Source of the DNA: a virus | Virus record (IMG/VR): IMGVR_UViG_3300010885_040738 | Coordinates: 1 to 64,000 of that record | DNA length: 64,000 bases | Strand: one strand, 5' to 3' | Made by a program: the position numbers and the translations under genes | In this document: piece after piece, positions 14,831 through 22,470 of the stretch | How the letters are laid out: each line of letters starts with the position of its first letter | Numbering within the stretch: position 1 is the first letter of the stretch | Notes under the pieces: model-generated | The model's input: only the letters and a program-made list of their open reading frames with translations | What the model was told of the DNA's origin: nothing | Databases searched by the model: none

Positions 14831-15555
14831 TCTCAGCAGCCACAATCGAAGCCATCAAGGCGGCCGTGCCGACATACCAACTCGTGTCGGAGTACGTCCG
14901 CCTGCGTAAATCTGGCAACGATTACCTTGGCTGCTGCCCGTTCCACAACGAAAAGACGCCCAGCTTCCGCGTCCACGTGACCGGCGAACGGGCCGGGCTG
15001 TGCAAATGCTTCGGATGCGGGTTTGCCGGCAACCAGATTGATTTCCTGCGCGAGATCGAGCAACTCACGTTTTTGCAGGCGATCCGCCAACTTTCCGAAC
15101 GGTCCGGCATCCCGCTGGATGAGGAGAAGCCAGCGCAGGCGGTGCCGCCAAAGAGTCGAATGCGCCGGATTGCGGATCAGGAAGACGAGGAATGCTGTGA
15201 GTGGTGGTGGAAAACACGTACACAACATATAGTGGCCGAATTAAATCGTGCCGCAAGTGAGGCTGAATGGTTCCCGGTTTCAATATCATGGAGTGATGCT
15301 GGCGAACAGGAATTTGAGGCCCTCGCGCCGATGCCTGACTCGTATGCGTGGGCAGCATGTGTTGGCAGGATCTTTCAGTGGTGCGAGGGTCGGCTGGAAA
15401 GTGGTGACGGCGTGAAGCTGGACAAAGTGGAAAGGATGAGAATGTTCAAAGCGATGGTAACGGCAGGGGATCGGCGGGAGTTCCGAAAAGAGCGTTCAGA
15501 ATTGCGGATGATAGATGGGCTGATTATGGAAGCCTTGGCGGTGGTGCAGTCATGA
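14827..15555 (+). CDS. CHC2 zinc-finger primase-like protein
   Basis: 242 residues from ATG 14827. Residues 1-105 match the DnaG CHC2 zinc domain: G-C-C-P-F-H-N-E-K-T-P-S-F (36-47), with Cys37, His40, Cys61 and Cys64 as ligands, then F-A-G-N-Q-I-D-F. The TOPRIM catalytic core of DnaG is absent; the C-terminal 135 residues are of unknown fold. It would recognise template DNA for priming, with catalysis supplied elsewhere. The downstream VapE-like protein is the likely partner. Confidence 0.82.
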   Translation: MISAATIEAIKAAVPTYQLVSEYVRLRKSGNDYLGCCPFHNEKTPSFRVHVTGERAGLCKCFGCGFAGNQIDFLREIEQLTFLQAIRQLSERSGIPLDEEKPAQAVPPKSRMRRIADQEDEECCEWWWKTRTQHIVAELNRAASEAEWFPVSISWSDAGEQEFEALAPMPDSYAWAACVGRIFQWCEGRLESGDGVKLDKVERMRMFKAMVTAGDRREFRKERSELRMIDGLIMEALAVVQS

Positions 15556-15758
15556 GAACAAAAGACGACGTCCTCGCGGACCCGATAGTTGGCGATCAGG
15601 CTGGGCACCGAGATAAACCAGACAAGCGCGTGACGTTGCGGTTTACTGATGCGACAGGCCAAGAATGTCTGTGGGTGACAACCACAAAAGTAATGACTGT
15701 TCAGAACTGGCGACGGATGATGCGCGGCGCTACCGTCTTGAAGGTGGCGCAGCCATGA
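15552..15758 (+). CDS. Small basic protein (68 aa)
   Basis: ATGA overlap at both ends. Beta-like centre (R-V-T-L-R-F-T-D-A-T) followed by a basic helix (N-W-R-R-M-M-R-G). No family recognised. Confidence 0.55.
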   Translation: MRTKDDVLADPIVGDQAGHRDKPDKRVTLRFTDATGQECLWVTTTKVMTVQNWRRMMRGATVLKVAQP

Positions 15759-15970
15759 TGACCTACCCATCTCACGGGCTCAGCATGAAACGCAATTGGG
15801 GCACTGTCAAAAAGTGCCCGCACTGCGTAAAGACGAACATTACTATGACCTGCAAGGATCAGATCACCTGCGGCGGGATCACGTGCAGGGACCTGCAGAA
15901 CAAAAAAGCCGCACGTGACCGAACGGCGGCCAGAAAAGCGCTGCGTGTCGCAGTTCAGGAAGCAGCGTAG
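15755..15970 (+). CDS. Zinc-binding-like small protein (71 aa)
   Basis: ATG 15755 overlaps the upstream TGA. C-P-H-C near residue 21, C near 32, and C near 38 and 43 give a possible C4/C5 cluster, followed by a strongly basic Lys/Arg/Ala helix. It is probably nucleic-acid binding. The downstream VapE gene begins within or just after its 3' end. Confidence 0.6.
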   Translation: MMTYPSHGLSMKRNWGTVKKCPHCVKTNITMTCKDQITCGGITCRDLQNKKAARDRTAARKALRVAVQEAA

Positions 15971-17552
15971 ACCCTTGACTGCCCTTCTCGAATCTCGCAT
16001 CCAATCTGCCATTGATGGCGGTCCGGAGGACTGCTACGACGGGGAACTGATCCGCGAACTGGCCATTATGGAAGCAGCGGACGAGGAAGACGTTCGACGC
16101 GATGGCCGGGCTGAGATGCAGCGCTGCGTCATGCGGTTCAGCGCGAAGTTTAAGCGGGATTTTTCTGCCAGCCGGTTCAAGAATCTTATAGGCGCGGAAG
16201 CGGCGAGGCTGAAATCAGAAGCACATCGCGCTAGGCAGGAAGAAAAACAGAACCGCGGCGAGGACTGGAAAGACTATCTGGTGATGAAGCCGTCGAAGGA
16301 CGGTGACGGTACCGTAGCACCCTGCGAAGAGTCGGCCATCATCTACTTTACGAATCACGATGACTGGAAGGGCGCTCTTGCGTGGGACGAGTTCACCGCA
16401 GAGCATTCGGTGGTGAGGCCATTGCCGATTGGCGTAAAGCCCGGGCAGCCGCTCGAAGACCATCACGACACACTCATTCAGGCGTGGTTGCAACGTGAGA
16501 CGCGGGAGCCGAAGTGGGCGCTCGACACGGTGCGCCGCGCAGTGGACGTTGTCGCAAAGGCCAGATCATTCCATCCAATCAAGAGATACCTCGAAGGGCT
16601 GCAGCCGTGGGACGGGCGCCAGCGACTGTCAACGTGGCTGGAAAAGTACTGCGGCGCCGGGCCGGCTGAAAGTGACGATTCCCGGGACGCACGAAATTTG
16701 TCAAACTTCATCGCCGCCATCGGCGAACGCTGGTGGATCTCTGCAATCGCCCGCATTTATGAACCAGGGTGCAAAGTTGATCACGTGCTCGTGCTCGAAG
16801 GGCTTAAGGGCATCGGCAAGACGACGCTGGTAGATGTCATCTTCGGCGGTAAATTCGCCATGATCACCGGCGACGTAGCCAGCAAGGACAACCAAATGCT
16901 GCTGTCCACTGGCGTCTGGGGTATTCTCATGGACGAGCTCGATGTTCTCGGCAAATCCGAGATGCGCGCCGTTAAGAGCTGGGTAACGGCGCAGGTCGAG
17001 CGCTTCCGCCCTACATGGGGGCACCGGCACGTCAGTCGCCCTCGGAAGTGCGTTTTCATCGCGACCGTCAATGGCGACGACTGGGCGATGGAAGAAGACC
17101 GGCGCTGGTGGCCGGTCGCATGTAAGGGCAGGTTCGACCTGGATGGGCTCCGCGAGAATCGGGATCAGCTGATGGCGGAGGCATTCCACCGCTACAGCGA
17201 GGGTCAGCGCTGGTACTTGGACCCGAACGAAGACGACCGCCTCATTGAGACGGCGAAAAAAGAGCAGGCGGCTCGTGTTCCGGAGAGCGCCAACGAAGCC
17301 AGCTACATGCGCATGGCCATTGTCGCCGCCTCCGAGAGTTCCACATATCCGAATACGTGTGGGATTGACGAGATCCTGACGAAGCTAAACGTCCCTGTCG
17401 GCGATCAGCGCGACCGTTTAAGCGCCAAGGTCGGCAAGTGCCTCCGCAAACATGGTTGGATACGCACGCGGCCTCGTGACACCGGCACGGGGCAGCAGGT
17501 CACTCGGTATGTTCGACCAGTAGAGGGTTTGGGATTCAGGGAGGTGGAGTAG
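15945..17552 (+). CDS. VapE-like / SF3-type replication helicase
   Basis: About 535 residues. The start is not fixed: GTG 15945 is used, GTG 15915 and TTG 15975 are alternatives, and none has a strong SD. Walker A is G-L-K-G-I-G-K-T-T (about 286-294), Walker B is I-L-M-D-E-L (about 329-334), and a sensor-like F-I-A-T-V-N and D-R-R-W-W-P-V follow, all typical of the virulence-associated protein E family. A C-terminal winged-helix-like region ends the protein. Such proteins often accompany separated primase domains in phage replication modules; here the CHC2 protein lies two genes upstream. Confidence 0.85.
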   Translation: MSQFRKQRRPLTALLESRIQSAIDGGPEDCYDGELIRELAIMEAADEEDVRRDGRAEMQRCVMRFSAKFKRDFSASRFKNLIGAEAARLKSEAHRARQEEKQNRGEDWKDYLVMKPSKDGDGTVAPCEESAIIYFTNHDDWKGALAWDEFTAEHSVVRPLPIGVKPGQPLEDHHDTLIQAWLQRETREPKWALDTVRRAVDVVAKARSFHPIKRYLEGLQPWDGRQRLSTWLEKYCGAGPAESDDSRDARNLSNFIAAIGERWWISAIARIYEPGCKVDHVLVLEGLKGIGKTTLVDVIFGGKFAMITGDVASKDNQMLLSTGVWGILMDELDVLGKSEMRAVKSWVTAQVERFRPTWGHRHVSRPRKCVFIATVNGDDWAMEEDRRWWPVACKGRFDLDGLRENRDQLMAEAFHRYSEGQRWYLDPNEDDRLIETAKKEQAARVPESANEASYMRMAIVAASESSTYPNTCGIDEILTKLNVPVGDQRDRLSAKVGKCLRKHGWIRTRPRDTGTGQQVTRYVRPVEGLGFREVE

Positions 17553-17554
17553 TA

Positions 17555-17653
17555 ATGCAGGTTGCGGAGTGGCTGAGGGCAAAAGCGAGTGCGGACGTGA
17601 TTGTGATGGACGAGGGGTCGTACAATCTGAAACCTGAATCGGCGGTGCAGTGA
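17555..17653 (+). CDS. Micro-protein (32 aa)
   Basis: ATG 17555, 2 nt after the helicase stop, with GGAGGTGGAG ideally placed upstream. The 32-codon frame ends in TGA overlapping the next ATG (TGATG). The peptide starts M-Q-V-A-E-W-L-R-A-K and is helical. The strong SD and coupled junction are the evidence. Confidence 0.5.
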   Translation: MQVAEWLRAKASADVIVMDEGSYNLKPESAVQ

Positions 17654-17775
17654 TGCCCAGACTGGCAGAGCGCAGATTCGATTATTGGGAGTGGGTCGGT
17701 GGTCGGCACAACGACTACATCGACTGGTACAACCTTAACGATGCGTGGGGATTGTGGCGCGAGGGGGCTGATTAA
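17653..17775 (+). CDS. Aromatic micro-protein (40 aa)
   Basis: TGATG junction with the previous gene. Very rich in Trp, Tyr and Asp (Y-W-E-W-V, D-W-Y-N-L, W-G-L-W), which suggests a small interaction peptide. No family recognised. Confidence 0.5.
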   Translation: MPRLAERRFDYWEWVGGRHNDYIDWYNLNDAWGLWREGAD

Positions 17776-17776
17776 G

Positions 17777-18097
17777 ATGCTGACAAGAACGGAATTAGAG
17801 AAGCTGCGGGCGTTTGTTGTTTTGGCGGTCAGGCTTACGGCGGGAACAACTGTGCAGGGTGGCGATGCCCTTGCCATTCTCGACGCGGCGCTGGCGGTGC
17901 CCGAGGCGCGGGAGTGGCGGCTTACGTGGCGTGGCGGAAAGTCATCACCGACGATTAACAAACAGAAGATTTACGACTTGAGCCGGTACCCGCCCGCCTT
18001 CATGGTGTCAATGCTGGCCGAGTTTGAATCACTGCCTGCCGGAAAAGTGCCGTCTATTGAGTCGCGCACTCCAGCCGGTCCGTGGGTAAAAAGATGA
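17777..18097 (+). CDS. Hypothetical protein (106 aa), last gene of the rightward module
   Basis: ATG 17777 with GAGGGGG upstream. Helical N-terminus (L-T-R-T-E-L-E-K-L-R-A-F-V-V) and a basic C-terminal half. No family recognised. A bidirectional terminator follows at 18150. Confidence 0.6.
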   Translation: MLTRTELEKLRAFVVLAVRLTAGTTVQGGDALAILDAALAVPEAREWRLTWRGGKSSPTINKQKIYDLSRYPPAFMVSMLAEFESLPAGKVPSIESRTPAGPWVKR

Positions 18098-18149
18098 GGA
18101 GTGGCTGACAAAAATGGCTACAACATGCTTTGCTGAAGCGCTGGAGTGT

Positions 18150-18184
18150 AAAAAAGGGGCTCCCGTGATAGGAGCCCCTTTTTT
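18150..18184. terminator. Bidirectional rho-independent terminator
   Basis: AAAAAAGGGGCTCC, 7-nt loop, GGAGCCCCTTTTTT: a perfect stem with A-tract and T-tract on opposite sides, serving both convergent units that end here (plus strand at 18097, minus strand at 18183). Confidence 0.9.
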
Positions 18185-18254
18185 ACCTTACGATCATCTT
18201 CCAGACTGCGACCAACACCACCAGCCAGAACGCTACCAGAAATAGGCGCTTCAT
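18183..18254 (-). CDS. 23-aa single-helix membrane peptide
   Basis: ATG 18254 overlaps the stop of the upstream gene (ATGA) and the TAA lies in the terminator. Almost the whole peptide is one hydrophobic helix (L-F-L-V-A-F-W-L-V-V-L-V-A-V-W) flanked by Lys/Arg. It is the last gene of the leftward operon. Role unknown. Confidence 0.55.
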   Translation of the reverse strand: MKRLFLVAFWLVVLVAVWKMIVR

Positions 18255-18652
18255 GATCCGCCGCCAGTGGCACCAGTCGGCTGGCATGGCATTCTCGCTT
18301 TTTGGATGGCCTCGCGAACGGCCTGTGTGGTGGGCATTTTGACCGGCGGGAAGATCCGAATCCAGACGGTTTCCGCCGTCTCCGTCTCGTCAGCGTAAAT
18401 CTGATTCACCGTTGCTGTCCAGCCAGGGCCAAAAACATCAGGCAGGATCTCAATCGGCGTATCCCCCGCCGTGTCGTAGTTTGCTTCGCCAAAAAGCACG
18501 GTGAGGTCAATATCCGCCGGGTCCAGTTGTACCTCGCAGTAGTCGGCCTCAACTGCCAGCCCATCAGGCCCCACAAAAACGCCGATCTTCGCCAGACAGG
18601 CGCGGACGTTGACCGCCAGCGCGAATGCCTCGTGGCTTGCGAGTGTCCCCAT
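18251..18652 (-). CDS. Acidic protein of unknown function (133 aa)
   Basis: ATG 18652 forms a TGATG junction with the upstream gene. Acidic, with a central D-P-A-D-I-D-L-T-V segment and a basic C-terminal helix. No recognised motif. Confidence 0.6.
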   Translation of the reverse strand: MGTLASHEAFALAVNVRACLAKIGVFVGPDGLAVEADYCEVQLDPADIDLTVLFGEANYDTAGDTPIEILPDVFGPGWTATVNQIYADETETAETVWIRIFPPVKMPTTQAVREAIQKARMPCQPTGATGGGS

Positions 18653-19110
18653 CACGCCACCGCCTTGTCCATCGCCAGGCACCGCGCCAAGTGGTCACCT
18701 TCACGAGCCCCGGCACCAATCGCAAGCAGCCACGTAACGCCAGCCGCGTCGGCTTTGTCCTCGAAGTCGGTCTGGTAACGCGGGTCGCAGGACGTGTACC
18801 GGGAAACCTTGCACGTCATGCCAGCGACACCGCTATCCCCGGGAACCATCGCCGGGTCCGGCGTGATCGCGTCCTTGGTGGCGCACACACGCAGCCAGCG
18901 CTGAGGGCCGCTCAGCGTAAAGCCCCGAAGCGTCCGCTTTCCTTTCTCCATGTAAATCACCTTCACGGCGTCATTGTACTGGGCGTACTTGACGTTGAAG
19001 GTAACCTCCAGCGTCTTGCACGTCATCGCGTGAACCCCGCCAAGCATCTCGCCAGCGCGGTACATCGTCACGTTCTCAAACTTCTCACTGTTTACGTCGT
19101 TAGACATCAT
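18652..19110 (-). CDS. Hypothetical protein (152 aa)
   Basis: ATG 19110 overlaps the upstream TGA (ATGA). Mixed alpha/beta with E-V-T-F-N-V-K-Y near residue 35. Four Cys are spread along the chain without a clear metal pattern. No family recognised. Confidence 0.6.
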   Translation of the reverse strand: MMSNDVNSEKFENVTMYRAGEMLGGVHAMTCKTLEVTFNVKYAQYNDAVKVIYMEKGKRTLRGFTLSGPQRWLRVCATKDAITPDPAMVPGDSGVAGMTCKVSRYTSCDPRYQTDFEDKADAAGVTWLLAIGAGAREGDHLARCLAMDKAVA

Positions 19111-19457
19111 TGCACTTCCTTCTTTCCCGCCTTTAGAAACAACCAGCCCGACACCCACACGCCCTCATCACATACAGAGAAATCCGGCATATCGTCAATC
19201 TCAATATCATCGTCGCTGTCGGCGGCGTACATGGCCCGCGCCTGATCCCGCAGTGACTCGCGCTGTTCAGCAGTCAGGCCGTCCGGATCTTCTCCCGCAT
19301 TCAATCGTTCGCAGAGCTCGTCAATCTGGCCAACGGTCAGCGGCTCGTCTTCATCAAATTGCGGCATGGATGAAAAGGCACCGGGAATCCCTCCATTGGT
19401 GCCCTGCACCGTCCGCAGCGCCGCCAGCACCGTAGCCAACTCTCTCGAAGTAAACAT
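19107..19457 (-). CDS. Acidic protein of unknown function (116 aa)
   Basis: ATG 19457 with GAGGGGGC upstream. A helical N-terminus (F-T-S-R-E-L-A-T-V-L) is followed by a strongly acidic centre (D-E-D-E and D-S-D-D-D-I-E-I-D-D). Such acidic phage proteins sometimes mimic DNA; that is only a possibility here. Confidence 0.6.
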   Translation of the reverse strand: MFTSRELATVLAALRTVQGTNGGIPGAFSSMPQFDEDEPLTVGQIDELCERLNAGEDPDGLTAEQRESLRDQARAMYAADSDDDIEIDDMPDFSVCDEGVWVSGWLFLKAGKKEVQ

Positions 19458-19459
19458 CT

Positions 19460-19669
19460 TTATAGCCCCCTCAGTTTCAGCGCCGCCGGAATCGACACGC
19501 TGCCGGTCGTCATCTCGTCGGGGTCGTCGTCATCCGTCGAATGGATCACCACGTAGGCGTCCTGCCCATCGTCGCGGACCCTGGTCCATGCCCGGTACCG
19601 ACCAAACTTCAACTTCTCCAGCATGTCCGGCGTCACCGGCATCTCTTGCCACTTCGTTGGTGCTCTCAT
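19460..19669 (-). CDS. Small protein (69 aa)
   Basis: ATG 19669 overlaps the upstream TGA (ATGA). K-F-G-R-Y-R-A-W-T-R-V-R-D-D-G followed by D-A-Y-V-V-I-H-S-T-D-D-D-D suggests a beta hairpin with an acidic turn. No family recognised. Confidence 0.55.
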   Translation of the reverse strand: MRAPTKWQEMPVTPDMLEKLKFGRYRAWTRVRDDGQDAYVVIHSTDDDDPDEMTTGSVSIPAALKLRGL

Positions 19670-19929
19670 AACGCAGCCGCCACTGTCGGGATGGTGATAG
19701 TAATAAACTCGCCACGCGCCGTCGCGGCGGCAACTTCTTCGGCCTCGGCCATCGGTGCGAGTCGGTGCCACATTTCAAGTGACTTTTCGTCAAACTCTTC
19801 CAGCAGGTCAGTGAGATCCTGAAGTGAGGCACCGGTAGCGGCCATTTGCTCCAAAGTAGCGTAAATGGTTCGATATGCCAAACCCGCCACGTTTCCGGGG
19901 GCTTCAAGCCCCAATTTGCTGACATCCAT
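19666..19929 (-). CDS. Helical protein (87 aa) behind a structured leader
   Basis: ATG 19929 preceded by GAGGAG. Helical, with an acidic L-T-D-L-L-E-E-F-D-E stretch. A 60-nt two-hairpin leader (19937-20000) separates it from the upstream gene, unlike most junctions here, suggesting control of its translation. Confidence 0.6.
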   Translation of the reverse strand: MDVSKLGLEAPGNVAGLAYRTIYATLEQMAATGASLQDLTDLLEEFDEKSLEMWHRLAPMAEAEEVAAATARGEFITITIPTVAAAL

Positions 19930-19936
19930 GACTTTT

Positions 19937-20000
19937 CTCCTCAAGTCCGCCAGATCGGCGGAAACCCTGCCAGCGTACCGGCAGAGCTTCCGGCTACCTA
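19937..20000 (-). promoter_or_regulatory. Two-hairpin RNA leader, third (diverged) copy
   Basis: Minus-strand order: TAGGTAGC, overlapping the upstream stop codon; stem CTCTGCC/GGCAGGG (19986-19980 with 19971-19965); hairpin CCGCC-GATCT-GGCGG (19961-19947); then the GAGGAG ribosome-binding site. The layout equals that of the two leaders at 33602 and 33987, with different but still paired stem bases and the same GATCT loop. Compensatory change is strong evidence for a functional RNA. Confidence 0.6.
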
Positions 20001-20468
20001 GTAGTATTTCGCGTCCACAATCGCTTGACGCCGCGCCTGTTCCGCAGCGCCCACACCCTTCTCGCACGCCCAATCGTTCGCCTGTTCGCGAGTGAATCGG
20101 TCGGTGTCCATGTCTGGGGTGAATATGCCATCATCAAGCACTTCAACCTCCTCCTCCATCTCAGCCGGGAAAACCAAATACCCTTGGCTATCGGCGTCAT
20201 CCTGGATGCCGTCAAGAAAGTTGACAATGCCGTCCAAGTGCTCTTTTGCCGCGCCCTCGGCTAAAGTGTCAATCACATTGAGTAGCGACACCTTCTGCGT
20301 GGCCAGCAACGCCCAGTCTGTCTTGCTGTAGGCATCGCCAGCAGCCAAGATATCACGAGCCGCCAGAATCAGCCGGTTCATGATCTCCTCGGCGTCGTCG
20401 GGGTCGCTCGGCGTGAACTCAATCCCGTATAGCTGGCACTTTGCCAGCGTCTCAATCAGTGCTTTCAT
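19998..20468 (-). CDS. Helical acidic protein (156 aa)
   Basis: ATG 20468 with TGGAGGG upstream and an ATGA overlap with the previous gene. Long helices with acidic patches (E-M-E-E-E-V-E-V-L-D-D-G). It ends ...A-K-Y-Y with the TAG that begins the conserved leader. No family recognised. Confidence 0.6.
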   Translation of the reverse strand: MKALIETLAKCQLYGIEFTPSDPDDAEEIMNRLILAARDILAAGDAYSKTDWALLATQKVSLLNVIDTLAEGAAKEHLDGIVNFLDGIQDDADSQGYLVFPAEMEEEVEVLDDGIFTPDMDTDRFTREQANDWACEKGVGAAEQARRQAIVDAKYY

Positions 20469-20815
20469 CGGCTCCCTCCATGTAGCAACTCAACCATCGG
20501 CTCCTCTGTGACGCAGACATCGCAATCATGCAGGTCAGGATCTCCCACGGACCCGCAATGAACACACATCGTCGTTTCCACCTCAACGTTCGCCAGCGCC
20601 GAACGTGTCAGATTCTCAGGAGTGAACCCTTGCTGAACGGCGTAATGCAGTAACGCCGCAATAGCGTCAGCAATAACGTAGCCCTCGGCCTTATCATCCG
20701 TTCCGACTCTCGCCGCCCGGATGTACGCACGCAGGGTCTTGGCCCCTTCCTCGCGTACCTGCTCAAGTACCGTCTGGGAAAGTGTCGGGCAGCCGCCAAC
20801 CATAATAACCGTCAC
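20465..20815 (-). CDS. Zinc-binding-like protein (116 aa)
   Basis: GTG 20815 overlaps the upstream TGA. A helical first part is followed by C-V-H-C near 84 and H-D-C-D-V-C near 96, a likely C-x2-C...C-x2-C zinc site. No family recognised. Confidence 0.6.
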   Translation of the reverse strand: MTVIMVGGCPTLSQTVLEQVREEGAKTLRAYIRAARVGTDDKAEGYVIADAIAALLHYAVQQGFTPENLTRSALANVEVETTMCVHCGSVGDPDLHDCDVCVTEEPMVELLHGGSR

Positions 20816-21297
20816 AGTGTCTCCTCCCCGGCCAAATCAACCGCGTAAGCCGTCGCGCCAGACTCACAAGGAGGCATCACCGGCACCCTACCACGGATCG
20901 CGCACACAACCAGTGTGCCGTGCTCGTCCCGGTCGTCACTGTCGCGGACAGACCGCGAGACCGCAGCCATCGCAGCGTCGTGGTCTTTCTCCTGCACCAT
21001 GACCGCAACCATATTGCCGGTGGCATCGTCCATCGTGATTACGGTCCACCAGTCCAGCAGCGACGAAAACACGCCAGCCACATCTACCAGCGTCCGGCCA
21101 ACCTTGTCGGCATCGTCCAGTGACAAATACAGCATCACCGGCGCATCACTTTCCCTCGCTGCCGGGGCGCGCTTACTCCACGCCTCTAGGCAAACAGTAT
21201 CCTTGGCTCCGCAGCGGACGGCGGCACGCGCCGCCTGAAACACTCCGTTACGGCCCTTGCTCTTTACTCCCGTTTCTTTCAGTTCGATAAATGGCAT
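20812..21297 (-). CDS. Paralogue-like protein with an S-K-G-R-N-G motif (161 aa)
   Basis: ATG 21297 follows a GGCCGAGAGGCC hairpin leader and GGAAGGG. Its N-terminus (V-K-S-K-G-R-N-G-V-F-Q-A-A) closely matches that of the gene at 22043-22345 (Q-S-K-G-R-N-G-W-F-R-A-A), and both then carry a Y-x-(S/T)-x-(D/E)-D-A motif, so the two are probably paralogues. Function unknown. Confidence 0.6.
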   Translation of the reverse strand: MPFIELKETGVKSKGRNGVFQAARAAVRCGAKDTVCLEAWSKRAPAARESDAPVMLYLSLDDADKVGRTLVDVAGVFSSLLDWWTVITMDDATGNMVAVMVQEKDHDAAMAAVSRSVRDSDDRDEHGTLVVCAIRGRVPVMPPCESGATAYAVDLAGEETL

Positions 21298-21309
21298 AAA
21301 AACCCTTCC

Positions 21310-21321
21310 GGCCTCTCGGCC
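21310..21321 (-). promoter_or_regulatory. GNRA-type hairpin leader, copy 1
   Basis: GGCC-GAGA-GGCC on the minus strand, followed by the GGAAGGG ribosome-binding site of the gene starting at 21297. The same 12-mer precedes genes starting at 22345, 26878 and 31616. Confidence 0.5.
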
Positions 21322-21330
21322 AACCTGCTG

Positions 21331-21633
21331 TTAAAAACCCGCTAACTCCAGCACCCGCCGCACGGTCCCCGGCATCAGATTGGCAACGTAGCCGGTCTCA
21401 AAGTTGCCTTCCCGCTCGGCAATGATCTCCGGTATATCCGCTTCGCTGTAATTGTCTTCCGCCAGCTCCACAATTTCGCAGATCATGTCCGCGCTCAGCC
21501 ACCGGGCAAGATCGCTCGGCACCGAAGCCCAAAATGCGTCAGTGAATGCCAGCGGTGCCTTGTGGCAGCAGTTGTTGTGATTGGTATCGTGAGACGGTGA
21601 CGGCAGAATCTTGACAGAGGCGCTTCTAACCAC
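21331..21633 (-). CDS. Hypothetical protein (100 aa)
   Basis: GTG 21633 overlaps the upstream gene by 8 bp. Cys/His pair near 22-24 (N-C-C-H-K), then mostly helical and acidic. Ends with a helix V-R-R-V-L-E-L-A-G-F. No family recognised. Confidence 0.55.
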   Translation of the reverse strand: MVRSASVKILPSPSHDTNHNNCCHKAPLAFTDAFWASVPSDLARWLSADMICEIVELAEDNYSEADIPEIIAEREGNFETGYVANLMPGTVRRVLELAGF

Positions 21634-22042
21634 GTCTCACCGCCTTGTTTGCCTTCAGATTCGCTACCAGCAGGAAAGGCCCAAACTCGGCCAGCAACCC
21701 AGTATCCCGATTCTCGGCCATGAAGGCGTTCGCCGCGTCCATGTCGGTGAAGATCGCCCGCAGCGTGTAGCGCTCTTTCGGTGCCAGGTCCGACCAGACC
21801 AGCACCGGGTTGATATTGTCGCTTTCAGTGGCCACGTGGGCAAGTCGCTTCGGAAACAGCGGGCCTTCGCACTGGTCGCAGGTCGTGCCGTCAATCCACT
21901 CGGCGTTCATACCTGCCTTGACTGGAATATTGTCCGCCCCATAGTTCTCGGCGATGATGTTACGGCATTGGTCAGAACAAAAAAACAGCGTGTCGGTTGC
22001 CTCGCCAGCTTCGTTGAGTTGATAAAGTGCTCTCGCCTCCAT
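21626..22042 (-). CDS. Zinc-binding-like protein (138 aa)
   Basis: Starts at ATG 22042, directly after the upstream stop. F-F-C-S-D-Q-C near 20-26 and T-T-C-D-Q-C near 54-59 form a C-x3-C/C-x2-C type site. The second half is alpha/beta. No family recognised. Confidence 0.6.
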   Translation of the reverse strand: MEARALYQLNEAGEATDTLFFCSDQCRNIIAENYGADNIPVKAGMNAEWIDGTTCDQCEGPLFPKRLAHVATESDNINPVLVWSDLAPKERYTLRAIFTDMDAANAFMAENRDTGLLAEFGPFLLVANLKANKAVRRG

Positions 22043-22345
22043 TTACGCAACCTCACTTTCGACCGGCTTCGCGAAATCCGCCAGCTCTTCAATCAGTGAC
22101 GTATCCCCCGCCGCGTGCGCCATCAGGACCGCCGCGAACGCTTGGGCGTCTTCCGGCGTGAAATACAACTGAACCGGAGCCGCGCCGCCAGCCTTCGCGC
22201 TGGAAATGTCTACGGCTATAAGAGACTTGTCGCCCGACACCAGATCGTCGTGGGAGATCGTGAATATCCCCACGTGCGCTGCCCGGAACCAGCCGTTGCG
22301 GCCCTTGCTCTGTTTTTTTGTGGTGAGTGTTAACTCGGTGTACAT
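22043..22345 (-). CDS. First gene of the leftward operon; S-K-G-R-N-G paralogue (100 aa)
   Basis: ATG 22345 with GGTGGAAG upstream. Related to the 20812-21297 protein over its first 75 residues. It lies 46 nt from the predicted transcription start of the promoter at 22398, so it leads the unit that runs to 18183. Function unknown. Confidence 0.6.
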   Translation of the reverse strand: MYTELTLTTKKQSKGRNGWFRAAHVGIFTISHDDLVSGDKSLIAVDISSAKAGGAAPVQLYFTPEDAQAFAAVLMAHAAGDTSLIEELADFAKPVESEVA

Positions 22346-22361
22346 CTACTTCCACCCTTCC

Positions 22362-22373
22362 GGCCTCTCGGCC
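22362..22373 (-). promoter_or_regulatory. GNRA-type hairpin leader, copy 2
   Basis: GGCC-GAGA-GGCC on the minus strand, in the 46-nt leader of the gene starting at 22345. A second small hairpin (GGCGC-TATTT-GCGCC) lies just upstream in the same leader. Confidence 0.5.
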
Positions 22374-22397
22374 ACCGGCGCAAATAGCGCCTACCTC

Positions 22398-22426
22398 ACT
22401 CTACATCACGTGATAGCCAATTGCAA
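22398..22426 (-). promoter_or_regulatory. Minus-strand promoter for the 22345-18183 operon
   Basis: Minus strand: TTGCAA (22426-22421), 17-bp spacer, TAGAGT (22403-22398). It is nearly identical to the pair of promoters at 3309 and 3346. Confidence 0.6.
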
Positions 22427-22443
22427 CGATTATCACGTGATAA
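22405..22443. promoter_or_regulatory. Tandem ATCACGTGAT palindromes (operator)
   Basis: ATCACGTGAT at 22405-22414 (inside the promoter spacer) and at 22432-22441 (upstream of -35, extended to a 14-bp perfect palindrome at 22430-22443). Spacing is 27 bp, so two dimers would not lie on exactly the same helix face. Likely repressor or activator sites; the binding protein is unknown. Confidence 0.5.
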
Positions 22444-22470
22444 TTTACGACGGCCATAGTCCGGCAGGAG

